Origin: an uncultured Paracoccus sp.
GTDB lineage: Bacteria > Pseudomonadota > Alphaproteobacteria > Rhodobacterales > Rhodobacteraceae
Length of the DNA stretch: 32,107 nt
Reading direction: 5' to 3'
Assembly (NCBI RefSeq): GCF_947487305.1
Contig: NZ_CANKWH010000025.1
Location: forward strand, 1-32,107
Shown here: positions 7,918 through 16,650 of the stretch, one piece after another
Numbering within the stretch: the stretch's first letter is position 1
Layout: each line of letters opens with the position of its first letter
The notes under the pieces: model-generated
What the model was told of the DNA's origin: nothing
Seen by the model: the letters and a program-made list of their open reading frames with translations, nothing else
The model's database searches: none
Translations under genes and position numbers: made by a program

Positions 7918-8788
7918 TGCCGCTGCAGCCCTGTCGCCGATGGAGGCTGCCCAGCAGCCGAAAGGCCTGACCCGCGCCTTCGCCTATGCCGCTTTGTTGG
8001 CGATGAGCTTCGTGATGCTTTATCCGCTGCTCTGGATGATCTCGAGTTCCTTCAAGCCCGAGAACGAGATCTTCTCGACAGGCTCGCTGATCCCCGAAAC
8101 CTTCACCGCCGACGCCTACCGTCGCGGCTGGAACGGGCTCAGCGTCAGCTTCGGCTGGATGTTCCTGAACTCGGCAGTGATCTCGGTGCTGGCGGTGGTG
8201 GGCAACCTGATGTCCTGCTCGATGGCCGCCTATGCATTCACCCGGTTGCAGTTCAAGGGCCGCAAGTTCTGGTTCGCGCTGATGCTGGGTACGATGATGC
8301 TGCCGCAACATGCGGTGCTAATCCCGCAATATCTGATGTTTCTGAACTTTGGCTGGGTGAACACGATCCTGCCGCTGGTGGTGCCGAAATTCCTCGCCAT
8401 CGACGCCTTCTTCATCTTCCTGATGGTGCAGTTCTTCCGTGGCATCCCGCGCGAGTTGGACGAGGCCGCGCTGATGGACGGAGCCGGGCCGCTGCGGATC
8501 TTCTTCAGGATCATCCTGCCGCTGTCCATGCCGGTCCTCGCCACCGCCGCCGTCTTTTCCTTCATCTGGACCTGGGACGATTTCTTCGCACCGCTGATCT
8601 ATCTGAACGATATCGAGAAATACACTGCCCAGCTTGGCCTGCGCACCTTTGTCGACGCCACCGCCCAATCCGACTGGGGCGCCCTGCTGGCGATGTCCAC
8701 CCTGACCGTGCTGCCGATCTTCGTCCTCTTCGTGATGTTCCAGCGCCTGCTGATCGAAGGCGTCGCCACCACCGGCATGAAGCGCTGA
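7910..8788 (+). CDS. Sugar ABC transporter permease, UgpE/MalG-like (CUT1)
   Basis: A 292-residue permease starting MTDAAAALSP, with a first helix at about 24-46. The EAA loop lies at about 185-205 (DEAALMDGAGPLRIFFRIIL), and TWDDFFAPLIYL is typical of MalG/UgpE partners. The start at 7910 lies inside the end of the preceding permease (8-bp overlap), so expression is coupled. It is 30 bp upstream of the ATPase gene. Together with the first permease it forms the transmembrane channel. All recognisable family features are present. Confidence 0.92.
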   Translation: MTDAAAALSPMEAAQQPKGLTRAFAYAALLAMSFVMLYPLLWMISSSFKPENEIFSTGSLIPETFTADAYRRGWNGLSVSFGWMFLNSAVISVLAVVGNLMSCSMAAYAFTRLQFKGRKFWFALMLGTMMLPQHAVLIPQYLMFLNFGWVNTILPLVVPKFLAIDAFFIFLMVQFFRGIPRELDEAALMDGAGPLRIFFRIILPLSMPVLATAAVFSFIWTWDDFFAPLIYLNDIEKYTAQLGLRTFVDATAQSDWGALLAMSTLTVLPIFVLFVMFQRLLIEGVATTGMKR

Positions 8789-8818
8789 TCGCGCCTGACC
8801 CAGAAAGCGAGTTTCAAG

Positions 8819-9892
8819 ATGACCTCTCTGACCTTGACCGACATTCGGAAAAGCTATGGCACCGTCGACGTAATCCACGGTGTTGATCTCAGGATCGAAC
8901 CGGGCGAGCTGGTGGTCTTTGTCGGCCCCTCGGGTTGCGGCAAATCCACACTGCTGCGCATGATCGCCGGGCTGGAGCCGATCAGCGGCGGCGAATTGCG
9001 CATCGGCGGCCAGCGGATGAACGAACGCCCGGCATCGGAACGTGGCATTGCCATGGTGTTCCAATCCTATGCGCTTTACCCGCATATGTCGGTGCGCAAG
9101 AACATGTCCTTCGGGCTGGAAACCGCTCGGATGCCCCGCGCCGAGATCGACCAGCGCGTTCAGAAGGCTGCCGAGATCCTGCAGATCGTGCCGCTTCTGG
9201 ATCGCAAGCCGAAGCAGCTTTCCGGCGGACAGCGCCAGCGCGTCGCAATCGGTCGTGCCATCGTCCGCGACCCGCAGGTCTTCCTGTTCGACGAGCCGTT
9301 GTCGAACCTAGATGCCGAACTGCGCGTCCAGACCCGCGTCGAAATCGCCAAGCTGCATGCCGATATCGGCGCGACGATGATCTATGTCACCCATGACCAG
9401 GTCGAGGCGATGACGCTGGCCGATCGCATCGTGGTGCTGCGCGGCGGGCGGATCGAGCAGGCGGGGACGCCGCTCGAGATCTACAACCGGCCGGCGAACC
9501 GCTTCGTCGCGGGCTTCATCGGCTCGCCGAAGATGAATTTCCTCGAAACGTCGATCTCGCGCCGGATCGGCAGCGATGTGGCGCTGGATCTGGCCGGCAC
9601 GCAACTGGTGCTGAGGAACGGCGATGCGGCGGCGCTTGGCGTGCGCCCCGAACATCTGAAGGTCGGCGCCGATCGTGGCACCTCGCTTGGCCAGATGACC
9701 GTCACCCATGTCGAACAACTGGGCGGCCAGACCATCGTCCATGGCCGCTTTCCTGACCAGCAGCCGATCGTCGCCACGCTGGAGGGGCAGAATTCCGTCG
9801 AAGCCGGCGACCTGCTGCCGCTCAGCGCCGATCTGGCGCAATGCCATGTCTTCGATGCCGAGGGCCGCCGCGCGGCGGCCTTGGCCGCCTGA
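8819..9892 (+). CDS. Sugar ABC transporter ATPase, UgpC/MalK-like
   Basis: A 357-residue ATPase: Walker A GPSGCGKST (36-44), Q82 in VFQSYALYPH, signature LSGGQ (134-138), Walker B VFLFDEP (154-160) and switch H192 in THDQVEAM. The C-terminal 120 residues form the TOBE/MOP-like regulatory domain, including the LGVRPEHL block found in UgpC/MsmK/MalK-type proteins. It energises uptake by the two permeases. The start at 8819 has only a weak upstream purine stretch (CAGAAAGCGAG). It lies 25 bp before the first binding-protein gene. UgpC-type ATPases can serve several CUT1 importers; whether this one is shared is unknown. Confidence 0.93.
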   Translation: MTSLTLTDIRKSYGTVDVIHGVDLRIEPGELVVFVGPSGCGKSTLLRMIAGLEPISGGELRIGGQRMNERPASERGIAMVFQSYALYPHMSVRKNMSFGLETARMPRAEIDQRVQKAAEILQIVPLLDRKPKQLSGGQRQRVAIGRAIVRDPQVFLFDEPLSNLDAELRVQTRVEIAKLHADIGATMIYVTHDQVEAMTLADRIVVLRGGRIEQAGTPLEIYNRPANRFVAGFIGSPKMNFLETSISRRIGSDVALDLAGTQLVLRNGDAAALGVRPEHLKVGADRGTSLGQMTVTHVEQLGGQTIVHGRFPDQQPIVATLEGQNSVEAGDLLPLSADLAQCHVFDAEGRRAAALAA

Positions 9893-9917
9893 TCGCAGGT
9901 CTTGGGAGGGACCAGCC

Positions 9918-11201
9918 ATGCTTGATCGCCGCACCTTCATCCGCAACGGCCTCGCCCTTGGCGCGGCCAGCGCAACCGCCTCGCTGTCCGGGCTGCCGGC
10001 CTGGGCACAAGATACTGACATGCGTCTATTCTGGTTCGGCTCGCCCGCCCGCGCCGAACGCACCCTGGCCGTTGCCGAACTGTTCGAACGCGCAAACCCC
10101 GGCGTGACCATCCTGGGCGAGGTCGGCGGCAATGATTACTGGTCCAAGCTGACGACCATGCTGGCCGGGGGCAATGCGCCCGACATCTTCCAGCTTGTCC
10201 CCAGCCGTTACGCCGACTACGCGGGCCGCGGCGCCATGCTGCCACTGGACGAGTATCTGGGCAGCGTGATCCGCACAGACCGGATGATGCCCGATGTGAT
10301 GAAGCTGGGACGGGTGAACGGGATCACCTCGGGCGTGCCGTTGTCGATCAATGCTTTCGCGCTGCTTTACGACACCGTCGCCTTCGAAAGCGCGGGTCTG
10401 ACGCCGCCGGATCGCAATACCACTTGGGACGATTTCGCCGCGCTTTGCATCGAGATGACGAAGGCCATCGACAAGCCGAATGTCTGGGCGATCGGCAATG
10501 CCGCGCGCTACAGCTATGCGCTCGAGGCGTTTCTGGTCCAGCGCGGCAAGCGGCTTTATGGCGAGGATGGCCGAATCGGTTTCGACGCGACCGACGCGAC
10601 GGACTGGTATGGCTACTGGGACAGTCTGGCGAAGAGCGGCGGCTGCGTCTCGGCCGAGGTGCAGGCGTTGGACAAGATCCAGATCGATTCCAATCCGCTC
10701 AGCACCGGCCACGCGGTCATGGCCATCGCCTTTTCCAACATGCTGGTCGGCTACCAGGCGCTGCAGCAGAACTCGATCGGGCTGACCGTGCTGCCGGTGG
10801 CCGAGCGAGGCGGGCCATCGGGGCTGTTCTACAAGGCGGGCCAGCAATTCGGTGTCGCCAGCACTGCCGAAGACCCCGAACTGGCCGCGCGGTTCCTGGA
10901 TTTCTTCCTGAACGATATCGAGGCCGGAAAGGCCCTTGGCCTTGAACGCGGCGTGCCGATCAATCTGGACGTTCGCGCAGCGGTGAAACCCAGGCTGAAC
11001 GAGGTCGAGGCCCGGTCCTACGACTATATCGACTCCATTGCCGATATCTCGGGCGATTACCCGCCGCAGGTGCCGGTCGGCGCCGCGGAACTGGAAGAGC
11101 GCGTCTATCGCACCATCGCCGACCAACTGGCATTCGGGCAGATCACCCCCGCCGAGGCCGGACAGTCGCTGGTCGATCAGGCAAACGCCATCCTCGGCTA
11201 G
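9918..11201 (+). CDS. Extracellular solute-binding protein 1 (CUT1, Tat-type signal)
   Basis: A 427-residue periplasmic binding protein of the extracellular solute-binding family 1 type. The N-terminus MLDRRTFIRNGLALGAASATAS fits a twin-arginine leader, with processing after about AWAQ (residues 29-32). The mature part begins DMRLFWFGSPARAERTLAV and contains the GGNAPDIFQL and LAARFLDFFLND blocks usual for sugar binders. The start at 9918 follows GGGAGG. It captures the sugar for the upstream permeases. The next gene encodes a protein of exactly the same length and about three quarters identical by eye, so this is a tandem duplication. Differences cluster in several surface or ligand loops, for example residues 62-70 and 125-135. 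Confidence 0.93.
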   Translation: MLDRRTFIRNGLALGAASATASLSGLPAWAQDTDMRLFWFGSPARAERTLAVAELFERANPGVTILGEVGGNDYWSKLTTMLAGGNAPDIFQLVPSRYADYAGRGAMLPLDEYLGSVIRTDRMMPDVMKLGRVNGITSGVPLSINAFALLYDTVAFESAGLTPPDRNTTWDDFAALCIEMTKAIDKPNVWAIGNAARYSYALEAFLVQRGKRLYGEDGRIGFDATDATDWYGYWDSLAKSGGCVSAEVQALDKIQIDSNPLSTGHAVMAIAFSNMLVGYQALQQNSIGLTVLPVAERGGPSGLFYKAGQQFGVASTAEDPELAARFLDFFLNDIEAGKALGLERGVPINLDVRAAVKPRLNEVEARSYDYIDSIADISGDYPPQVPVGAAELEERVYRTIADQLAFGQITPAEAGQSLVDQANAILG

Positions 11202-11231
11202 GCCCTGCTTTTCGACTTCTCTGATCAAGCT

Positions 11232-11253
11232 CCGTCCGGCACCATCCGGACGG
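11232..11253 (+). promoter_or_regulatory. Intercistronic stem-loop between the duplicated binding-protein genes
   Basis: A perfect 8-bp stem, CCGTCCGG (11232-11239) and CCGGACGG (11246-11253), closes a 6-nt loop. There is no T-run. It lies 31 bp past the first binding-protein stop and 34 bp before the second start. Such hairpins commonly protect the upstream mRNA end and raise binding-protein level relative to downstream genes. Partial termination is the alternative. Confidence 0.5.
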
Positions 11254-11286
11254 GCCGGACCAACCATGCAACAAGGGATGAGATCC

Positions 11287-12570
11287 ATGCTGAACCGTCG
11301 CAATTTCCTGAACCTTGGCCTCGGCGCTGCCGCAGCTACTGCCATGACCCCTTTTCTCGGTCGCGCTGCCCTCGCCGCCGAACAGGACATGCGCCTGTTC
11401 TGGTTCGGCTCGCCCGGCCGGGCCGAGCGCACCATGGCGGTGGCAAAGCTGTTCGAGGCCGCCAATCCCGGCATGACCATTCTGGGCGAGGTCGGCGGCA
11501 ATGATTACTGGTCCAAGCTGACCACGATGCTGGCTGGCGGCAATGCGCCCGACATCTTCCAACTCGAACCGGGCCGCTTCGCCGATTATGCCGGGCGCGA
11601 CACCATGTTGCCGCTGGACGATTATCTGGGCAGCACCATCCGCACCGACCGATTGCAGGCGGATTCGCTGAAGCTTGGCACGGTGAACGGCAAGGTCGCG
11701 GGCATGCCGCTTTCGACCAACGCCTTCGCGCTGCTCTATGACACCGAGGCATTCAAGAGCGCGGGCCTGACTCCGCCGGATCGCAACACCACCTGGGACG
11801 ATTTCGCGACGCTTTGCATCGAGATGACCAAGGCCATCGACAAGCCGAATGTCTGGGCGATGGGCAATGCCGCACGCTACAGCTATGCGTTCGAGCCCTT
11901 CCTGCTGCAGCGGGGCAGGAAGCTGTATCTGGAGAACGGTCAGATCGGCTTTGACGCCACGGACGCCGCCGACTGGTATGGCTATTGGGAAAGCCTGGCC
12001 GCGAATGGCGGCTGTGTGTCTGCCGACGTGCAGGCACAAGACAAGCTGCAGATCGATTCCAACCCGATGAGCACCGGCAACGCCGTCATGGCGATTGCAT
12101 TTTCCAACATGATCGTCGGCTACCAGGCGTTGCAACAGAACCCCGTTGGCATCACCACCCTGCCGGTGGCGGAAGCCGGTGGAGCCTCGGGGCTGTTCTA
12201 CCGCGCGGGCCTGCATTTCGGCATTGCCAAGAATGCGGCAGATCCCGAGATGGCGGCGCGCTTCCTTGATTTCTTCATCAATGACAGGGAGGCCGGCAAG
12301 ATCCTTGGCGTCGAACGCGGCGTGCCGCTGAATCTTGACGTTCGGGCCGAGATCGCACCCTCGCTGGACGAGGTGCAAACCCTTTCGGCCGACTATGTCG
12401 AGGGCATCAAGGATATCGTCGGCGCCTTCCCGGCGCAGGTTCCGGTGGGTGCCTCGGAACTGGAGGCGCGCGTCTACCGCACCATCGCCGACCAGGTTGC
12501 CTTTGGCCAGATGACCCCCGCCGAGGCCGGTCAGGCGCTGGTCGATCAGGCCAACGCGATCCTGGGCTAG
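11287..12570 (+). CDS. Extracellular solute-binding protein 2 (paralogue of 1, Tat-type signal)
   Basis: A 427-residue paralogue of the preceding gene. The leader MLNRRNFLNLGLGAAAAT has a twin-arginine motif and a likely cleavage after ALAA (about residue 34). The mature start DMRLFWFGSPGRAERTMAV and the C-terminus PAEAGQALVDQANAILG align without length change to copy 1. I chose 11287 over the in-frame ATG at 11266 because AAGGGA lies 8 nt upstream and the leader then matches copy 1. Two intact copies with diverged loops suggest related ligands (for example different sulfation patterns) or altered affinity rather than recent redundancy. It is the last gene of the importer operon, followed by a hairpin. 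Confidence 0.92.
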   Translation: MLNRRNFLNLGLGAAAATAMTPFLGRAALAAEQDMRLFWFGSPGRAERTMAVAKLFEAANPGMTILGEVGGNDYWSKLTTMLAGGNAPDIFQLEPGRFADYAGRDTMLPLDDYLGSTIRTDRLQADSLKLGTVNGKVAGMPLSTNAFALLYDTEAFKSAGLTPPDRNTTWDDFATLCIEMTKAIDKPNVWAMGNAARYSYAFEPFLLQRGRKLYLENGQIGFDATDAADWYGYWESLAANGGCVSADVQAQDKLQIDSNPMSTGNAVMAIAFSNMIVGYQALQQNPVGITTLPVAEAGGASGLFYRAGLHFGIAKNAADPEMAARFLDFFINDREAGKILGVERGVPLNLDVRAEIAPSLDEVQTLSADYVEGIKDIVGAFPAQVPVGASELEARVYRTIADQVAFGQMTPAEAGQALVDQANAILG

Positions 12571-12589
12571 GGTCCTCCCAGACAGCAAG

Positions 12590-12626
12590 ACCCGCGCCTG
12601 GGGCAGATGCCTGATCTGGCGCGGGT
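12590..12626 (+). terminator. Hairpin terminator after the importer operon
   Basis: A 9-bp perfect stem, ACCCGCGCC (12590-12598) and GGCGCGGGT (12618-12626), encloses a 19-nt loop that contains a smaller AGAT/ATCT stem. It begins 20 bp after the second binding-protein stop. There is no strong T-run on either strand, so efficiency is uncertain. It may also insulate the convergent merR transcript. Confidence 0.55.
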
Positions 12627-12740
12627 TGATCGAATTGGGCTGCCCCTGGTTGCGTACGCGGCTGCTGCCAACTGACCGCTCGTCATCAAAGGTTGCGTGG
12701 CAGGCACCTGCCAAGCTAAAAGTTGAGCTTGATGCCGCTG

Positions 12741-13172
12741 TCACAGAATATAAGCTTCTCTGTGTTCATGCGCACACAGGGCATGATCACCCAGAACCTC
12801 GATCACGCGGCAGTCTGAAATCGTGCCGCAGGCGCATTGCTCGAGCATCCGCTCCAGTTCCGCCTCCAATGCACGCAGTCGGGTGATCCGTGCCCTTGTG
12901 GCGACAAGCTGCGATTTGGCGATGGCATCGGCCGCGGCGCAGGACTGGTCAGGACGGTCCGACAGGCTGAGAAGATCGCGGATCGCGTCCAGCGGGAATC
13001 CCAACTCGCGCGCATGGCGGACAAAGGCGAGCCGATCCAACGCGGCTCTCGGATAAAGCCGCTGATTGCCGGTGCTGCGGACGGGTTCAGGCAGGAGGCC
13101 GATCTGCTCGTAATATCGGATTGTCGGCACCTTCACGCCAGCCGCATTTCCCAGTTTACCAATGGTCAGCAT
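12741..13172 (-). CDS. MerR-family metal regulator (ZntR/CadR/PbrR-like)
   Basis: A 143-residue MerR regulator. The winged HTH is at 1-70 (MLTIGKLGNAAGVKVPTIRY, then YEQIGLLPEP) and the dimerisation coiled coil at about 80-112. Metal ligands fit the Zn/Cd/Pb group: C78, then C113, C115, C121 and C133 in the C-terminal CACGTISDC...C tail. It is divergent from the P-type ATPase, with a 96-bp gap carrying a stretched promoter and dyad at 13183-13213. When metal-bound it should untwist that promoter and switch on the efflux operon. A second promoter of the same architecture precedes the first SCO gene (20656-20686) and may be a further target. Zn, Cd or Pb specificity cannot be separated by eye. 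Confidence 0.9.
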   Translation of the reverse strand: MLTIGKLGNAAGVKVPTIRYYEQIGLLPEPVRSTGNQRLYPRAALDRLAFVRHARELGFPLDAIRDLLSLSDRPDQSCAAADAIAKSQLVATRARITRLRALEAELERMLEQCACGTISDCRVIEVLGDHALCAHEHREAYIL

Positions 13173-13182
13173 CGAAACCCTC

Positions 13183-13213
13183 TTGACCCTCTAGTTGCTA
13201 GAGACATTAGGTT
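13183..13213 (+). promoter_or_regulatory. MerR-type stretched promoter of the efflux operon
   Basis: A -35 TTGACC (13183-13188) and a -10 TAGGTT (13208-13213) are separated by 19 bp, longer than the normal 17. A perfect dyad, CTCTAG-TTG-CTAGAG (13189-13203), begins immediately after the -35. This is the hallmark of promoters activated by MerR-family proteins. It lies between the divergent regulator gene and zntA. Confidence 0.85.
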
Positions 13214-13268
13214 GCCGATTCGATGGTGGCAAGCCCTGCGCGGGCCCACCCAAAAGAAGGGGGCCGCA

Positions 13269-15551
13269 ATGGCACAGGATGATCTGAAGGCAGGCGATAC
13301 CTGCGAATGGACGATTTCCGGCATGGACTGTGGGTCCTGTGCCAACAAGATCAAGGATGCGGTGGGGCGCCTTCCGGGGGTTAGCGATGTCAGCGTGACC
13401 CTGATGTCGGAAAAGCTGCGACTGACGCTAAGGGACGACAAGACCGGGCGCGACCGGATCGAGGCGGTAGTGAAGTCGCTTGGTTATGGCATTGCGCCGC
13501 GCGGCAGCGCGGCAGCGAAGAAAGGCTTTGTCCTGCCCGATGCGGCGGAAAAGGTGCATGACCACGATCATGGACACGGGCACAGCGAAGACGACGGCCA
13601 TGATCATCAACTGACGACCGAAAGCCCGGATGAGGGCCATGGCAGTGCCGGTCATGTTCATGACGACCCCGCCGAGCGGGGCAAACGCTGGTATCAGACC
13701 GGCAAGGGCAAGCTGGTGATCTTTACCGCGCTGCTGCTGGGCGCTGCTTGGGCGGTCGAGTTCCTGTTCCCCGGTCCGGTCGGCTATTGGGCCTTTGTCG
13801 CCGCTTGCGTCATCGGAGTTGCGCCGGTTGCGCGCCGGGCCTTCGCCGCAGCGCGGATGGGGCAAGTCTTCACCATTGAAAGCCTGATGACCATCGCCGC
13901 CATCGGCGCGCTGTTCATCGGTGCCGCCGAGGAGGCCGCGCTGGTCGTGTTCCTGTTCGCCGTGGGCGAGGTGCTGGAAGGCGTTGCGGCCAACAAGGCG
14001 CGCGATGGCATCCGGGCGTTGGCCAATCTTGTGCCAAAGACCGCCATGCTGGTCGAGGGCGACCAGACCCGCGAGGTCGCTGCCGAGACCCTGACCGTCG
14101 GTCAGATCGTGCTGGCGCGGCCCGGCGACCGAATCCCTGCGGATGGTGAAATTGTCGATGGCACCTCTGGTGTCGATGACAGCCCGGTGACGGGCGAAAG
14201 CGTTCCTGTGACCAAGGGGCCGGGCGCTGCCGTCTATGCAGGATCGATCAATACCGAGGCGGCGCTGCGCATCCGCGTGACCAAGGCCGCCGAGGACAAC
14301 ACCATTTCCCGGATCATCCGGCTGGTCGAAGAGGCCGAGGAGGCCCGCGCACCCACCGAGCGCTTCATCGACCGCTTCAGCCGCTGGTATATGCCGCTGA
14401 TCGTCATGCTGTCGGTGCTGGTGATCGTGGTGCCGCCGCTGACGACAGGTGCGCCGTGGGAGACATGGATCTATCGCGGCCTGACACTGCTTCTGATCGG
14501 TTGCCCCTGCGCGCTGGTGATCTCGGTCCCGGCCTCGATTGCCTCGGCGCTGTCGTCCGGGGCCAAGCGCGGACTGTTGATGAAGGGCGGCGCGGTGATC
14601 GAGGCGGCTGCCAAGGCGCATGCGGTCGCCTTTGACAAGACCGGGACGCTGACCCATGGCCGCCCGCAGGTAACTGATGTCGTGCCGACTGGCGATGCGC
14701 CAGAGGCCGAGGTGGTCCGCCTTGCCGCCGCCGTCGAATCCGGGTCCAGCCATCCGCTGGCCCTGGCGATCCTGAAGCGGGCTGACGGAATGGCGTTGCC
14801 GGCCGCGACCGAGGCCAAGGCGATCATGGGCAAAGGCGTTGCGGCGACCGTCGAGGGGCGTGCGCTGACCGTGTCCAGCCCGCGCTACGCTGCCGAACAA
14901 GGGGCCTTGCAGGGCGAGTGGATCCGCCGCGCCTCCGCGCTGGAGGAGGAAGGCAAGACCGTCGCCGTCCTGTTCGAGGGCGTGTCGGCGCTTGGCCTCA
15001 TCGCCATGCGTGACGAACCGCGCGCCGACGCGGTCGAGGCCGTCAGGCAATTGCGCGCCATGGACATCACGCCGACCATCCTGACCGGCGACAACCCCCG
15101 CACGGCGGCGGCCATTGCCGACAGCCTTGGCACCGAGTTCCGTGCCGAGATGCTGCCCGAGGACAAGCTGAACGTGATCCGCGAAATGGCCGCGGCAGGT
15201 GGCGTGATGATGGTCGGCGACGGCATCAACGATGCACCTGCGCTGAAACAGGCGAGCGTCGGCGTGGCGATGGGATCGGGCACCGATGTGGCACTGGAAA
15301 CCGCCGATGCGGCGATCCTGCGCGACCGTGTTACGGATATCCCGACCACGATCCGTCTTGCCCGCGCCACCATGGCCAATATCCGCCAGAATGTGACCAT
15401 CGCGCTGGGTCTGAAAGCGGTGTTCCTGGTGACGACGGTTCTGGGAATCACCGGTCTCTGGCTGGCGATCCTCGCCGATACCGGGGCCACGGTTCTGGTA
15501 ACGCTGAACGCGCTGCGCCTTCTGGCCTATGACCCGGAAAAAGGCGCCTGA
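13269..15551 (+). CDS. zntA: Zn/Cd/Pb-translocating P1B-type ATPase (ZntA/CadA-like)
   Basis: A 760-residue heavy-metal ATPase. The N-terminal HMA domain has GMDCGSC (18-24), followed by a His/Asp-rich linker (about 97-131) with HDHDHGHGHSEDDGHDH. The phosphatase loop includes PVTGES (306-311), the membrane metal site is CPC (412-414), and the phosphorylation site is D456 in DKTGT. GDGINDAPAL marks the hinge. It pumps divalent soft metals out of the cytosol. The start at 13269 is set by AGAAGGGGG just upstream; the open frame itself runs back into the merR antisense. It is first in a five-gene operon, with its TGA overlapping the next ATG. The long His-rich stretch is typical of Zn/Cd/Pb pumps rather than Cu pumps. 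Confidence 0.94.
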   Translation: MAQDDLKAGDTCEWTISGMDCGSCANKIKDAVGRLPGVSDVSVTLMSEKLRLTLRDDKTGRDRIEAVVKSLGYGIAPRGSAAAKKGFVLPDAAEKVHDHDHGHGHSEDDGHDHQLTTESPDEGHGSAGHVHDDPAERGKRWYQTGKGKLVIFTALLLGAAWAVEFLFPGPVGYWAFVAACVIGVAPVARRAFAAARMGQVFTIESLMTIAAIGALFIGAAEEAALVVFLFAVGEVLEGVAANKARDGIRALANLVPKTAMLVEGDQTREVAAETLTVGQIVLARPGDRIPADGEIVDGTSGVDDSPVTGESVPVTKGPGAAVYAGSINTEAALRIRVTKAAEDNTISRIIRLVEEAEEARAPTERFIDRFSRWYMPLIVMLSVLVIVVPPLTTGAPWETWIYRGLTLLLIGCPCALVISVPASIASALSSGAKRGLLMKGGAVIEAAAKAHAVAFDKTGTLTHGRPQVTDVVPTGDAPEAEVVRLAAAVESGSSHPLALAILKRADGMALPAATEAKAIMGKGVAATVEGRALTVSSPRYAAEQGALQGEWIRRASALEEEGKTVAVLFEGVSALGLIAMRDEPRADAVEAVRQLRAMDITPTILTGDNPRTAAAIADSLGTEFRAEMLPEDKLNVIREMAAAGGVMMVGDGINDAPALKQASVGVAMGSGTDVALETADAAILRDRVTDIPTTIRLARATMANIRQNVTIALGLKAVFLVTTVLGITGLWLAILADTGATVLVTLNALRLLAYDPEKGA

Positions 15552-16177
15552 TGATGCTGCATGCCTTCGGTTGGGCAGCGCTGATTATTCTTGGCGCCTA
15601 TCTTTGCCTTTTCTTCTGGGGGGGCAAATTCGCCGCACGAGCGGCCGGGCGCCGTATCTGGCTCATCAGCAGCGCCACCGGCTCTGACCGCTGGGCGGCC
15701 AACGGGTTTCGCGCCGCCTTCGCCCTGTCCTTCGCCGGGCCTTTGCTGTGGCTCGTCGTACCTGTTTTACACAAGGCAGATCCGCTCTGGACGGAAGGAC
15801 GTTTGCCATTCCTGGGGCTTGTTGGGGCCATTCTGGCAGCCGTCGGGGCGATGCTCGCCTTTGCGGCACAGATGTCGATGGGCGCATCCTGGCGGGTAGG
15901 GGTGCGGCAAGGTGAAACCGGGGCGCTCGTTCAAGGCGGACTGTTCCGGTACAGCCGCAACCCGACCTTTCTGGGGCAGCTGATCCTGCTGTCGGGTGTT
16001 GCCCTTGCCGTCCCGGCTTCACCGACCATTGCCGGAATCGTGCTTTTCTTCTGGTCCGCCTCCCTTCAAATCCGATCGGAGGAGGCTGTCCTTTCGGCAA
16101 GTAACGAAGCCGAATATCGGGCCTTCCGCAGCGCCGTGCCCCGCTGGATCGGATTTTCGCGCGGAGGCAGGGCATGA
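15551..16177 (+). CDS. ICMT/PEMT-like membrane methyltransferase family protein
   Basis: A 208-residue integral membrane protein with about four to five helices. The C-terminal isoprenylcysteine methyltransferase-like signature is RYSRNPTFLGQLILL, then RSEEAVL and YRAF...VPRW. Family members methylate cysteine thiol or carboxyl groups, phospholipids or thiol compounds using S-adenosylmethionine; the substrate here is unknown. Start ATG at 15551 shares a base with the zntA stop (TGATG); a second ATG follows at 15554. Its end overlaps lspA by 4 bp. Being locked between a metal pump and lipoprotein signal peptidase suggests a role in envelope or lipoprotein modification under metal stress, which is inference. 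Confidence 0.8.
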   Translation: MMLHAFGWAALIILGAYLCLFFWGGKFAARAAGRRIWLISSATGSDRWAANGFRAAFALSFAGPLLWLVVPVLHKADPLWTEGRLPFLGLVGAILAAVGAMLAFAAQMSMGASWRVGVRQGETGALVQGGLFRYSRNPTFLGQLILLSGVALAVPASPTIAGIVLFFWSASLQIRSEEAVLSASNEAEYRAFRSAVPRWIGFSRGGRA

Positions 16178-16650
16178 GACGCTGGCACATTCCACTGATC
16201 GGGCTACTGGCCCTTGCTCTGGATCAAATCACCAAAGCGGCAGCTCTTGTCGCGTTGACCCAAGGGGTGCCGTTGGCGATCCTTCCGGGCTTCAACCTAA
16301 GTCTTGGGTTCAACACCGGGGCAAGTTTCGGGATGCTGTCGGGGATGATGCGGGACACGCCTCTGGCGATGGCGGCGTTGACCGGCGCCATCACCCTTGG
16401 CCTCGCCGTGTTGGCGCTGCGGGTGCGCACCCCGTGGGAAGCCGCCGGTTTCGCGCTGGTGATTGGCGGGAGCCTCGGGAACGTCGTTGATCGCCTGCGC
16501 CGTGGGGCGGTCACGGATTTTCTTGACGTCTACTGGCGGGACTGGCACTGGCCCGCCTTCAATATGGCAGATGTGGCAATCTCGATCGGGGCTGCCATGA
16601 TCGTGATCACCGCTCTGCCCGCTTTCCGAAAGAGATATGGCGATGCCTGA
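16174..16650 (+). CDS. lspA: Lipoprotein signal peptidase II
   Basis: A 158-residue inner-membrane aspartyl protease with four helices. Conserved blocks are present: LDQITK near the N-terminus, NTGASFGM, GGSLGNVVDRLRRGAVTDF with the first catalytic Asp, and PAFNMADVAI with the second. It cleaves prolipoproteins before the lipidated cysteine. ATGA overlap with the preceding methyltransferase and a 14-bp overlap with dsbB indicate one operon. Its place in a metal-efflux operon implies an accessory paralogue, comparable to the LspA-like domain linked to the PbrA ATPase in lead-resistance operons. The housekeeping copy is presumably elsewhere. Confidence 0.93.
   Translation: MRRWHIPLIGLLALALDQITKAAALVALTQGVPLAILPGFNLSLGFNTGASFGMLSGMMRDTPLAMAALTGAITLGLAVLALRVRTPWEAAGFALVIGGSLGNVVDRLRRGAVTDFLDVYWRDWHWPAFNMADVAISIGAAMIVITALPAFRKRYGDA

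Noticed and set aside
11143..12744. A 533-codon minus-strand open frame across the second binding-protein gene
   Set aside because: Same reason: antisense shadow of a clearly coding gene, with His/Arg/Gln-rich composition typical of shadows. A similar one lies opposite copy 1 (10026-11501).
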